Positions 48,185 to 56,796 of a stretch of 64,000 bases of DNA are shown one piece after another. How positions within the stretch are numbered: the stretch's first letter is position 1; each line of letters opens with the position of its first letter. Position numbers and translations under genes: made by a program. Below the pieces are notes generated by a model. That model was not told where the DNA came from and did no database searches. It saw only the letters and a list, made by a program, of their open reading frames with translations. This DNA comes from Clostridium sp. CMCC3677 (GTDB lineage: Bacteria; Bacillota; Clostridia; Clostridiales; Clostridiaceae), in assembly GCF_023845585.1 (NCBI RefSeq), contig NZ_JAMQHS010000004.1:1-64000 (forward strand), in the 5' to 3' direction.

Positions 48185-49279
48185 TTAATTATTTAACCAT
48201 TTTAAAATTAGTTCTTTGTTCTCTTGAACAAATTTAGTAGGACAAGATTGCTCACATCTATTACATCCTTTATAATTTTCATCTATTATTGTACACATAC
48301 TCTTTCCACTTCTTGATGACTTAACATTCATATATTCATTACACATATCCGCGCAACTTCTTGCAACATTATATCCTCTAATTATACTATCAATATTAGG
48401 TATTCCCCCACTATGCTCTTCTGGAGTAATTGAATTAATAATTTTAAAGTTAGCTCCTTTTATTATACTTAAATAGAAACCTACAGCATTAGATATATCA
48501 TCATCACTATTAAATAAATTTCTAAATAATGGCCCTAATGGCATTATTGGTACATCTGTCTTATTAGTTATATCTATAAATTTATCTATATTTTTAATAT
48601 CACAATGACCTATCCCTTCTGTAAATACATTTATTCCTTCATTTTTAAATATTTTAAGTATATTTCTATATTCCATCAATTCATCACAATGAACCTCATC
48701 TAATGCTTCATCGATTATTGCTGCTCTAAATGCAGAGCCTAGCGATATATTCACTTTATATTGCTTACATATTCTAATTACATCATCAAGTACATCCCAA
48801 TATATACTCCTATCTCTGTTTTTCTTTATCATATCTTTAATTATTATTGTTGCACTTCGAGATGAAAAAGGAATCCTTCTACTAGTTATTGCCTTTAAAA
48901 TACGTTCTTTGGTAGGAGTAAGATGAATAACAAACCATGATACCCCACTAAACGCTGCTCTTTCCATTTCATATATCAATCTTTTATTATCTATCTCATT
49001 TGTTTCATTTATGCAATAGTAATGTGGTATTATACCGACAGGACATCCAATTTTTTCCTCTATATATTCGTACAAATAACCATTAGCATTAGTTAAACTT
49101 AAATCCATCATCAAATCCGGTAAATTATCCAACTCTAGAATTTTATTTATCTTTTGTTTTTCAATATCCATATATTCTTTTATATCAGAAGATACACCCA
49201 CATTTACATTTACTGCTATAGGCCTATCTTGCCCTATTAATGTATTCTTATTTTTACCTTTAAACTCTACATCTCTCAT
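48185..49279 (-). CDS. Divergent ThiC-like (phosphomethylpyrimidine synthase family) protein
   Basis: 364 residues. It aligns by eye along the ThiC core: AVNVNVGVSSD (ThiC VNANIGTS), DLMMDLSL (VMDLSTGG), CPVGIIPHYYC (VPVGTVPIYQA), ITSRRIPFSSRSA (VSRGG), NISLGSAFRAAIIDEALD (SLGDGLRPGSIADAND), VFTEGIGHCDI (EGPGH), IMPLGPL and SITPEEHSGGIPN. The likely zinc ligands His225 and His289 are kept. The C-terminal cluster motif is C339-x2-C342-x3-C346 (CNRCEQSC), one residue shorter than ThiC CX2CX4C. Shorter than ThiC (about 430-630). True ThiC makes HMP-phosphate from AIR with a SAM radical. Here it is sandwiched between a small unknown gene and an EAD-protease, without thiamine genes or riboswitch. 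RBS TAGGAG. Confidence 0.8.
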   Translation of the reverse strand: MRDVEFKGKNKNTLIGQDRPIAVNVNVGVSSDIKEYMDIEKQKINKILELDNLPDLMMDLSLTNANGYLYEYIEEKIGCPVGIIPHYYCINETNEIDNKRLIYEMERAAFSGVSWFVIHLTPTKERILKAITSRRIPFSSRSATIIIKDMIKKNRDRSIYWDVLDDVIRICKQYKVNISLGSAFRAAIIDEALDEVHCDELMEYRNILKIFKNEGINVFTEGIGHCDIKNIDKFIDITNKTDVPIMPLGPLFRNLFNSDDDISNAVGFYLSIIKGANFKIINSITPEEHSGGIPNIDSIIRGYNVARSCADMCNEYMNVKSSRSGKSMCTIIDENYKGCNRCEQSCPTKFVQENKELILKWLNN

Positions 49280-49289
49280 TAGATATCTC

Positions 49290-49904
49290 CTAATATTTTA
49301 TCTTTATCTTTTCTTTTAAATAAATAATATCATTTTCAATTGAAATACAATTAATTTTACATAAATCATCAAGAATATTGCTATATTGGATTGAACTTAA
49401 AATTTGATTGTTACTTTTTTTCCTCATTATATTTACTTCTTTATAACATTCTTCACTTGTAAATCCGCTTCTGTTCTTACACTTACGATGTATAACTCTA
49501 AGTACAAATGCTTGATCAACTGATATATCAATTTTCATTTTTTGAGTTAAATAACAAATAACCCCCAATAAACCCATTACCTTTTTTGTAATATCTTTAT
49601 TACTTATTGCAGTAGTAAAAGAAATTGAAACAGGAATAATTGTATTTAAAAAATCTTCAATATTTAATATAATATTTCCCGGTTTCCTTGAGCTCCCACC
49701 TTTTAATACGTTATTCTCCAAAGTAATATATTGATAATTTTGATCTTCAATTTCGTCTATAATTGGTGGTATTATTATAATAAAATCTTTTTCGATTAAC
49801 GTTTCCAAAAACCCCTTTAAATCTAGTGATTCAACGTTATAAATACTTAAATCTTCTTCTATCTCTTTTAACTTCTCTAACTTTTCCTCATTTAATACTT
49901 TCAT
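49290..49904 (-). CDS. Hypothetical protein with possible C-terminal winged helix
   Basis: About 204 residues. First gene of the three-gene unit, 10 bp before the ThiC-like gene. The N-terminus is charged and helical (NEEKLEKLKEIEEDLSIYNV), the middle has a beta-rich strip (EKDFIIIIPPIIDEIEDQNY), and the C-terminal 55 residues (TSEECYKEVNIMRKKSNNQI, YSNILDDLCKINCISIENDI) resemble a winged helix. It could be a sensor or regulator for the ThiC-like/protease pair. GGAGGGG supports the ATG at 49904 over an ATG inside that RBS at 49916. No known family. Confidence 0.6.
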   Translation of the reverse strand: MKVLNEEKLEKLKEIEEDLSIYNVESLDLKGFLETLIEKDFIIIIPPIIDEIEDQNYQYITLENNVLKGGSSRKPGNIILNIEDFLNTIIPVSISFTTAISNKDITKKVMGLLGVICYLTQKMKIDISVDQAFVLRVIHRKCKNRSGFTSEECYKEVNIMRKKSNNQILSSIQYSNILDDLCKINCISIENDIIYLKEKIKIKY

Positions 49905-50202
49905 ATGCCCCTCCATTTTTCTAATTTAACTTATTATAACATAATTTTATTTTAATGTTGCTTATATAAATAGTACCGAACACATCTATAATCACAGCCA
50001 TCTACAAAATGTATTGTTTATATTGTATCTATAGGTTGTGCTACTTGAATGTTGGCCTCCCCCTTCTGCAAAGAATCAATTAGAACCATTAAACCAGTTC
50101 TTTTAGTTTGATTTTTTATTTTTCGAATTCTGCTTTTTCAACTCATCGCTAAAATCTATTTATAACTACGAAAATAATACTTGGTATTTTTTTCTATGAA
50201 AA
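49905..50202. other. Intergenic spacer between the two island modules
   Basis: No intact gene. The minus strand has short protein-like runs (FSDELKKQNSKNKKSN, MVLIDSLQKGEANIQVA), each ended by stops, that I cannot assign to a family. It also contains the promoter of the three-gene unit, but I see no strong -35/-10 match. Confidence 0.4.
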
Positions 50203-50242
50203 TAAACCCACAAAAATCCAAATTATGATTTTCGTGGGTTTT
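50203..50242 (-). terminator. Hairpin between the STAND gene and the three-gene unit
   Basis: AAACCCAC pairs with GTGGGTTT across a 24-nt loop containing AAAAATCC and ATTTTC. It lies 134 bp past the STAND gene stop codon. Parts of it (AAATCCAAATT, TTTTCGTGG, TTTT) recur at 55097-55136 on the other side of that gene. Confidence 0.5.
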
Positions 50243-50278
50243 ATGGTGGAGGTGAAGCATAACCTTTGAAATCCACCA
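50243..50278. repeat. Island palindromic element, copy 2
   Basis: ATGGTGGAGGTGAAGCATAA at one end and AAATCCACCA at the other, with ends TGGTGGA / TCCACCA perfectly inverted. It shares the pattern ATGGTGGAGGyGAAGCrTrAC with copy 1. Confidence 0.65.
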
Positions 50279-50376
50279 AATCTTCTTTATACGGAATTTT
50301 TATCGCAAATTACTTTTACTACATATTTTAAGCCCCTTTATAAAACATTTTTTAATGATCATTTGTAATCTGCTCA

Positions 50377-53300
50377 TCATCTCTCAAATATTTTTTGACT
50401 TAGCATTCTAATTGAACCAATTTGTTTCTCAAACATTAAATCCCAGATATCAAGACATTTTTTAGATACCTCAATTAATTCAGGTTCTAAAGATGTTGAA
50501 GTCTCATCATATAATCCTATAATTAACTTTGAAATTTCATCATCTATTCCCCAATACCCTATTAATTTTTCACTCTCATTAATAAGTAAATGATAACTCA
50601 TTGATAAGATTATATCTTTATAATATACTATAGATTTTGAATTATTTTCAAGATAATGTACAAAAGCACTTACTATTCTATTACTTAGATTTGATTGCAT
50701 AATCTCTATTAAAAATTCATTATCCCTTTCTAAATTAATCTTGTTTTGATAGAATAAATTTGATATAGGAAAATCTAAATCAAATTCACTTGTTTTAAAT
50801 TTTAGTATTATCTTTTTACAAATATCGTTATATTCATCTTTATCAAAATAGATAGCTACCATTTCTAATATTGATTTCACCTGCTTTTCTGTAATACTAT
50901 CTATATTATCTATTTCATGTAAAAACTCATTTTTTACTATAAACATCTCTGCTAAACTATACGAACCGATTTTAATTAATTGTTCATCTGATGATAAAAA
51001 ACATTTGTTAATTATTTTTAAAACACGCTCTCTATACTTATTGTATAACAAGAAAAACATATTTTTTGAATCATGAAATCCTGCTAAACGATAATCTTGT
51101 TCATATAGAGTCAATATTTTTTCAGAAGCCCAATCTCTTTCTATATTATAAGTAGGCCATAACGCTGATAAACTTGCTAACCTTACAGCTGGATTTTCAT
51201 CTTTAGTTAGTTGGTTAATTGTTTCTTTAAATTGAACATACAATCGTTTATCTTCCCAAAGTAATTTGCCAATTGCAAATGCAGCTGAACCTCTTACACA
51301 ATTCAATGAGTTATCTTGTAACATTTCAAATGTTCGCATTTCCTTATCATCTTTATTAGTAACATTTGGCTTTTCCAACTCAGGGTTTATATGATTTATG
51401 GCAATATCTTTTAAAATATCTAATACTTTTTGAGACCACTTTGAATCATTTTTCATTTCAAGTATTCTACATATACTACTAGCTCTCCAAGATTTATTAT
51501 CACATGGATATCTTTCTATTAACGCTTCCAATAATTCTGTTGATATATCTTTAGGTTCATTATTACTTGCTATTCCACTAAATAATGAATCTATATATTC
51601 ATCCAAAATTTCTTCTTCACATCCAAGTACTAATTTAATCATTCGTTCAGGTTCTAAGATTACTGTACTACGAAAATCACTTGAGAATTCTTCGATAGAA
51701 CTTTCAATAAACCCCCCAGGTACATCTTTCCAATTATGATTTTCCCTACGCTCAATTTCTTTGTTAGTTAATAGTTTAATCCAATTCTTATTACTTAATT
51801 TCTTTCCACTAATTGGTGATTTTACAAAACCACTGTGTCCAGATGAATTATCATATCTGTTGTATTTACCTTCAAATCTTCTCTTTAATACAGTCAATAA
51901 TCTTTTTCCTTCTTCAGACATTCGATTGATTTGCAAACATGGTAATAGCTCTGCCTGCAAATCCCCCCAGAAGCTCCAATATACTCTTTCTCCAGTATTA
52001 TTTTTATTATACTCTACTCTTCGAAAATATCTTTCTTTAGCATCTGGTGAAATATAATGTATTATTTTATTTTCCAACAATAAATAAACTTCATTACTAC
52101 AACTAACTGAGTGTTTTTTTATTACATCTTTAGCTAATAATAATTTATTATCTCCACTAGTCATGTCAAAGATATTTTTATCAAAATCTTCACATAAATA
52201 ATTAATTACATAATCACTATACTCTTCTGGTAAATTTAGTAATGCTGATAACATTATTTCATTAAAAATAGCAAATCCCTTTCCCATAAAGTGACTATAT
52301 ATCTCGAAAAATTCTTTAGGATTATTTGAAATAATCCCAGCATTAGCTTTCTTTATAATTTGTACACAAGTACGTTCCAAATTATTTTTATGTCCATATC
52401 TATTACACCATTCACTAAAACTAATCGCTTCATATGATTCACGTGGTAAATTAGGTAGCAACATTTTCACTATTTCTTTTCCATTATTCACCCAAATATC
52501 AGCTATTTCATATGCTAATTCTTCTTCATATTTATATATGTTTTTTTCTTGGCTTTTTATTTTATATTTTAATAAAAACGTAAAAAATTTAATTGTACGC
52601 ATTTCACATTTTTTGAACATCTTTTTAAAGTTAAAGTACACATTCGCCATTTCAGGATATTTTTCGTATAATTGCATTCGTAAATCAAACATTTCATCCG
52701 TATCATCATTTATATTATTATTAAAACATTTAATCAATTTTTCATCATCGGATTTCGATTTTAAAATATACTTCTTAATGAATACAATGTCTTTAGAATC
52801 AAACTTTGGACTAATGCTTTTCAATAAATTAAACACTATATATTTTGTATCTTCATCTTTTATCCACTTATCAAGAATGCCATTATCTCTTAACATACTA
52901 ATATAATTGCTATGACTCATAACAACATTATTTAATATATATTTACTGTATTCTTTAACTTCACAATTTTTTAAAACAAATATTCTTATTGGCTCATCTA
53001 TATTTGATACCTGTCCTAATACTTCATAAAACACATGTTTCATGTAATATCTAATACTATCACTTTTTAACATCTGTTCACCAACATTAATAAAATCACG
53101 GCTATCCATTTCAACTAGATTCTGTAACAGCATCTGTACTTGATATCTTCTACTAGGTGTCTGCTTTTCCTTATCGCCTATAATATTAACTATATTTTCT
53201 CCATCATAAAATTTATCAATCATTGTTTCTGCTAAAAAATAATCTAGTATGCTTTGATGGATAAATGAGATACTCTCACCTTGTACTATTAAAAAACCAT

Positions 53301-54930
53301 TTGATGACAAATAAAACAATGCATTCTCATTAGTTCTTAAAATTCTTTTAGATATACTTATTCTTCCCATCTTATCTAGTAATTGAACTAAATTTTCTTT
53401 AACATTAATAACATCATTTTCATTCACTCCAACAGCCATAGAATTACTTTTTAACTGCGTCCACCATTCTAAAATTAAATTGCTTGTAGTTGAACACTCA
53501 TTGTAGTCCTTATCTGATGATAATTGACTCCAAATATATAAGTTACTTGGTGTCTTTAAAATGCATTTTAACTTATTGGATAATCCTAGGTACTGCTCTC
53601 CTACTACTTCTTTTACTGTATTGTCATCAAACTCATCTACAGTTATATTATTCCAAGACATTTTTAAGTTACTTTTTTCATCTGATTTAAGTAATGCTTT
53701 TATATTATTATCATTTTCAAGATCATATGTTCTACATACAAAAACTAGGGATATTTTTTTCTTTCTCTCAATATTTATTTTTATTATCTCATTAATAACT
53801 TCAGCACAAACCAATAAAGAATCTCTTGAATGTGCTTGAGTCCATCTTAATGCATCCAATTGATCAAGAATAATTACTGCTTGTTCATCTTTTGAAATAC
53901 TATGTAAACAGTGAGCAGGTGACGCTGGTAATCCTAAATCTTGTCCCCATTTTTCAGCACTTCCCATAGGAATCCTTTTGTCTAGCTTAATCGCAATAAC
54001 AGGTATGGTATTTTTATTACAATAATTTAATATTGCTTCAGTACAACCGCTTTTACCATTACCTGCTTTTCCATGAATAATCATTGATTCCCCCGAATCA
54101 ATAATCTTTCTACATGAATCAAATTCTTTACGCTCTATTAATCTATCTTTAATTGGGAGAAAAAACTTTCTAAATTCATCATTAAGTTCGTCTATTCTTG
54201 GAGCTATTCTTTTATCTAAAGCAAGATTTTTTAATTCAATATCTTTACTTCTTAATAGTTCACATAAAAAAGTGTTTGTAATTTGTTTACCTAGAATATC
54301 TTCATCAATAATTATAGACACAAGGGTATCATAAACTCTGTCTTCATCTCCAATTAATAAATATCGAATTTTATCTAATATAAATTCTTTTAATTGAAAA
54401 TCTGGTTCCTGTCTGTAAAAAGTTCTTTTTAAATAATCAATACTTTTTATAATATCCTTTTTATCCTCAATATTTAATTCCATTGCTTCAGCATAATCTG
54501 TATAAGCTTTTTTTATTTTTTGAGATTTACATATTTGATTATTATAGAAATGTTCATAATCTCCATCAGTATTATTAGCTCTATTTATCAAATCAATGAT
54601 TAGGGAACATGATAATGGTGAAACCAGCGCAACTTTATTCTTCTCATTTCTATCTAGTTGCATTTTCCAGTTTACAAATATATCATGTGCTTTCATTGAA
54701 CTAATTGTCCAACTTTCACTACTTCCATTTCTCCCCTTACATTGCTGCCCTTCTCGACTTCCATCTAAGTAATCTATCCATATATCTACTCCTTGTTCAT
54801 CTTCTCCAAGTGCCTCTAGCGTTACTGAATATATTTTTTCTTCTAGAAGTTTTAGCATTTGATATATAACACATTTTATTTCATATCTGTTTCCACTCTT
54901 ATCTGCTCTTCCACCCATTTCATATGGCAC
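50377..54930 (-). CDS. Avs-like STAND NTPase with N-terminal nuclease-like domain
   Basis: About 1517 residues. The N-terminal 100 or so form a PD-(D/E)XK-like nuclease (GNRYEIKCVIYQMLKLLEE, EALGEDEQGVDIWID, then EGQQCKGR), with a D...QxK core as in Cap4/Mrr-type effectors. A STAND NTPase follows: Walker A IIHGKAGNGKSGCTEA near residue 293, Walker B AVIILDQLDALRW near 361, and a winged-helix-like region to about 600. The remaining 900 residues are helical repeats, the usual phage-protein sensor. This is the architecture of Avs antiviral STAND proteins, which detect phage terminase or portal and then cut DNA. The GTG at 54930, 8 nt after GGAGG, is a better start than the ATG at 54945 inside that RBS. 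Single-gene unit. Confidence 0.8.
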   Translation of the reverse strand: MPYEMGGRADKSGNRYEIKCVIYQMLKLLEEKIYSVTLEALGEDEQGVDIWIDYLDGSREGQQCKGRNGSSESWTISSMKAHDIFVNWKMQLDRNEKNKVALVSPLSCSLIIDLINRANNTDGDYEHFYNNQICKSQKIKKAYTDYAEAMELNIEDKKDIIKSIDYLKRTFYRQEPDFQLKEFILDKIRYLLIGDEDRVYDTLVSIIIDEDILGKQITNTFLCELLRSKDIELKNLALDKRIAPRIDELNDEFRKFFLPIKDRLIERKEFDSCRKIIDSGESMIIHGKAGNGKSGCTEAILNYCNKNTIPVIAIKLDKRIPMGSAEKWGQDLGLPASPAHCLHSISKDEQAVIILDQLDALRWTQAHSRDSLLVCAEVINEIIKINIERKKKISLVFVCRTYDLENDNNIKALLKSDEKSNLKMSWNNITVDEFDDNTVKEVVGEQYLGLSNKLKCILKTPSNLYIWSQLSSDKDYNECSTTSNLILEWWTQLKSNSMAVGVNENDVINVKENLVQLLDKMGRISISKRILRTNENALFYLSSNGFLIVQGESISFIHQSILDYFLAETMIDKFYDGENIVNIIGDKEKQTPSRRYQVQMLLQNLVEMDSRDFINVGEQMLKSDSIRYYMKHVFYEVLGQVSNIDEPIRIFVLKNCEVKEYSKYILNNVVMSHSNYISMLRDNGILDKWIKDEDTKYIVFNLLKSISPKFDSKDIVFIKKYILKSKSDDEKLIKCFNNNINDDTDEMFDLRMQLYEKYPEMANVYFNFKKMFKKCEMRTIKFFTFLLKYKIKSQEKNIYKYEEELAYEIADIWVNNGKEIVKMLLPNLPRESYEAISFSEWCNRYGHKNNLERTCVQIIKKANAGIISNNPKEFFEIYSHFMGKGFAIFNEIMLSALLNLPEEYSDYVINYLCEDFDKNIFDMTSGDNKLLLAKDVIKKHSVSCSNEVYLLLENKIIHYISPDAKERYFRRVEYNKNNTGERVYWSFWGDLQAELLPCLQINRMSEEGKRLLTVLKRRFEGKYNRYDNSSGHSGFVKSPISGKKLSNKNWIKLLTNKEIERRENHNWKDVPGGFIESSIEEFSSDFRSTVILEPERMIKLVLGCEEEILDEYIDSLFSGIASNNEPKDISTELLEALIERYPCDNKSWRASSICRILEMKNDSKWSQKVLDILKDIAINHINPELEKPNVTNKDDKEMRTFEMLQDNSLNCVRGSAAFAIGKLLWEDKRLYVQFKETINQLTKDENPAVRLASLSALWPTYNIERDWASEKILTLYEQDYRLAGFHDSKNMFFLLYNKYRERVLKIINKCFLSSDEQLIKIGSYSLAEMFIVKNEFLHEIDNIDSITEKQVKSILEMVAIYFDKDEYNDICKKIILKFKTSEFDLDFPISNLFYQNKINLERDNEFLIEIMQSNLSNRIVSAFVHYLENNSKSIVYYKDIILSMSYHLLINESEKLIGYWGIDDEISKLIIGLYDETSTSLEPELIEVSKKCLDIWDLMFEKQIGSIRMLSQKIFER

Positions 54931-55157
54931 ATGACTCACCTCCATTATTTCGTTATATTAATTATAGTTTATATTAGCGATTTATTGAATTATTTTACAG
55001 TAAAAATTATACTTAAATAAATTATAAAATCTAATATTTAAAACTTTATTCTCATAAGTTTCATTATTTTTTCTTCAAAAACTAGAATAACGCACTAAAA
55101 TCCAAATTGTAAATTTTAATATTTTCGTGGTTTTGATTTTGGTGCTACCCGTGACAA

Positions 55158-55211
55158 TAAAAAACACGACCATCTGTAAGTAGCTATTCAAGCCATATAC
55201 AAATGGTCGTG
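55158..55211 (-). terminator. Terminator after the small gene upstream of the STAND gene
   Basis: CACGACCAT pairs with ATGGTCGTG over a 30-nt loop; on the minus strand TTTTTTATTG follows. It ends the transcript of the 45-residue gene at 55250-55387. Bases 54946-55157 hold only the STAND promoter region and a degenerate repeat (55097-55147). Confidence 0.75.
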
Positions 55212-55217
55212 GGTTTC

Positions 55218-55240
55218 ATGGTGGAGGCGACCCTCCACCA
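55218..55240. repeat. Island palindromic element, copy 3
   Basis: ATGGTGGAGG-CGAC-CCTCCACCA, a perfect 9-bp stem with a tetraloop. It starts with the same ATGGTGGAGGCGA as copy 1 and lies at the outer edge of the STAND module, 12 bp from the small gene's stop codon. Confidence 0.6.
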
Positions 55241-55249
55241 ATCCCCATC

Positions 55250-55387
55250 TTACTTATCTAATTCTTTTTCTAATGTTTTTATAAACCTAGCTACATATTT
55301 AGCTGTATGTTCTTCATCTTTCCCCTCAGGAAACATCTTATTGTTTATTAAAGCTACTATAATATCCTTGATTTGTTCATCTTCCAT
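55250..55387 (-). CDS. Small acidic hypothetical protein
   Basis: 45 residues (EDEQIKDIIVALINNKMFPE, then GKDEEHTAKYVARFIKTLEK). It is helical and charged, with a good RBS (AAGGAG) before the ATG at 55387; an upstream in-frame start at 55435 has none. It has its own terminator. No family recognised. It may be unrelated to the STAND gene, or a small regulator at the island edge. Confidence 0.5.
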   Translation of the reverse strand: MEDEQIKDIIVALINNKMFPEGKDEEHTAKYVARFIKTLEKELDK

Positions 55388-55502
55388 AAAAAAACTCCTT
55401 AATATTAATAAAGCTTTACCAAAATAAGTTCTCATATAATATATTTATACCAATGTTAAATAAATGTTCTAAGATTATTCTTATCAAAAACAAACTCTTA
55501 CA

Positions 55503-55522
55503 TAAAAAAGTGGCTACGCCAC
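55503..55522 (-). terminator. Short GC-rich hairpin
   Basis: Minus strand GTGGC-GTA-GCCAC followed by six T, within a gene-free stretch (55436-55610) between map and the small gene. It could be a second terminator for map read-through. Confidence 0.45.
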
Positions 55523-55610
55523 CCTTCAATGAACAATTTAAACATATATTCATAACCTTAGATTTCATCAGCCTTTCAAGCTTCAAAAATTCTATAATTT
55601 CCTATACATT

Positions 55611-55653
55611 AAAAAAATACCACCCTATGTTTCATAAAACACAGGATGGTATC
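55611..55653 (-). terminator. Terminator of map
   Basis: Minus strand GATACCATCCTGTGT, loop, ACATAGGGTGGTATTTTTTT. It starts 17 bp after the map stop codon. Confidence 0.88.
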
Positions 55654-55669
55654 ACTAAGCATCACAAAA

Positions 55670-56539
55670 TTATTTAGCTAATATTTCAACTCCAGTTTCA
55701 GTTATTAAAACAGTATGTTCCCATTGAGCTGATAATGAATCATCTTCTGTATATATAGTCCATTCGTTTTCTGCATCTACATATACATCATATCCACCAG
55801 CATTAACCATTGGTTCTACTGTTAATACCATTCCTGGTACTAAGACCATATCTGTACCCTTTTTACCGATATGAGGTACAAAAGGTTCTTCATGGAATTG
55901 ATTCCCTACTCCATGACCACCTAAAGCTCTAACAATTGTGTAACCATTCTTATGTGCTACTTCTTGACAAGCAGCTCCAATATCACCTAAGTGACCCCAT
56001 GGTTTTATTACTTTTATTCCAGCTTCCATACATTCTTTAGCTACTTCAACTAATTTCTTAGCATCTTCACTAACTTCACCTATCATAAACATTCTTGATG
56101 CATCTGAATAATATCCATTAAGAATAGTTGATACATCTACATTTACGATATCTCCATCTTTAAGTATTATCTTTTCATCTGGTATACCATGACATACTTC
56201 ATTGTTGATAGAAGTACATACACTCTTAGGGAATCCTTCAAAGTTTAAAGGTGCAGGTATAGCACCGTGTTCTACTGTATAGTCATAAACTAATTTATCT
56301 ATATCTAAAGTAGACATTCCTGCCTTTATCTTACTTGCAACTAAATCTAAAACTCCATTGTTAACTTCTGAGCTCTTTTTTATTCCTTCTATGTCTTCTG
56401 AACTCTTTATTACTTCTCTTGGTGGAACTATTTCACCTTTTAATCTTAAACTTTCTAACTTTTCATCAAATTCTAAATGGCATCTCTTATATTTTAATCC
56501 GCTACCACACCAGCATTTTGCATTTCTATTTGAAAACAT
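55670..56539 (-). CDS. map: Type I methionine aminopeptidase with SEC-C zinc motif
   Basis: 289 residues. The N-terminal 30 carry a SEC-C-type metal site CWCGSGLKYKRCH. The peptidase domain (45-289) has family blocks NNEVCHGIPDEKIILKDGDI, VDVSTILNGYYSDASRMF, ALGGHGVGNQFHEEPFVPH and VLTVEPM, supplying the usual Asp, Asp, His, Glu, Glu metal ligands (the final Glu in SAQWEHTVLIT). It removes the initiator methionine from nascent proteins. Clostridia often have this SEC-C-tagged form in addition to the one near ribosomal genes. RBS AGAGGTG precedes ATG. Confidence 0.95.
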   Translation of the reverse strand: MFSNRNAKCWCGSGLKYKRCHLEFDEKLESLRLKGEIVPPREVIKSSEDIEGIKKSSEVNNGVLDLVASKIKAGMSTLDIDKLVYDYTVEHGAIPAPLNFEGFPKSVCTSINNEVCHGIPDEKIILKDGDIVNVDVSTILNGYYSDASRMFMIGEVSEDAKKLVEVAKECMEAGIKVIKPWGHLGDIGAACQEVAHKNGYTIVRALGGHGVGNQFHEEPFVPHIGKKGTDMVLVPGMVLTVEPMVNAGGYDVYVDAENEWTIYTEDDSLSAQWEHTVLITETGVEILAK

Positions 56540-56733
56540 AATTTTAAATACACCTCTTTACTAAATTAACTTTTAAAATTCCTATAATTTACTTACTAGA
56601 TTATGCTACAATCACAACTTCTAAAAATAGCACACTATTATTATATATAAAAAATTTGAAAAGTGATTTTTTAACTATTTATTATTCTTTATTCAGTATA
56701 ACTAAATTATACTATTTAATCAAATTATTATAA

Positions 56734-56790
56734 TATTCCTAAGTTCAATTACTCCGTCCAACTTTGCTTATTCATAGATAAACACTTTAC
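56734..56790. repeat. Intergenic repeat family, copy 2 (partial)
   Basis: Has the core CCTAAGTTCAATTACTC, CCAACTTTGCTTAT and CATA in common with copy 1 at 41-140, but the outer blocks are missing. It lies directly after the DEAD-box helicase gene. Confidence 0.55.
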
Positions 56791-56796
56791 TTAAAG

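Noticed and set aside
48185..49279. Annotation as thiC, thiamine biosynthesis
   Set aside because: Key substrate-binding segments differ, the Cys spacing is changed, and no TPP riboswitch or thi gene is adjacent.
49905..50202. Short protein-like runs that might be a recombinase remnant
   Set aside because: Too short and without a recognisable motif to assign to any family.
46075..55240. TGGTGGAGGCG resembles the reversed 3' end of a tRNA (CCA plus acceptor stem), suggesting a tRNA attachment site
   Set aside because: None of the three copies continues into a T-arm or an anticodon arm, so no tRNA or tRNA fragment can be claimed; kept only as a palindromic repeat.
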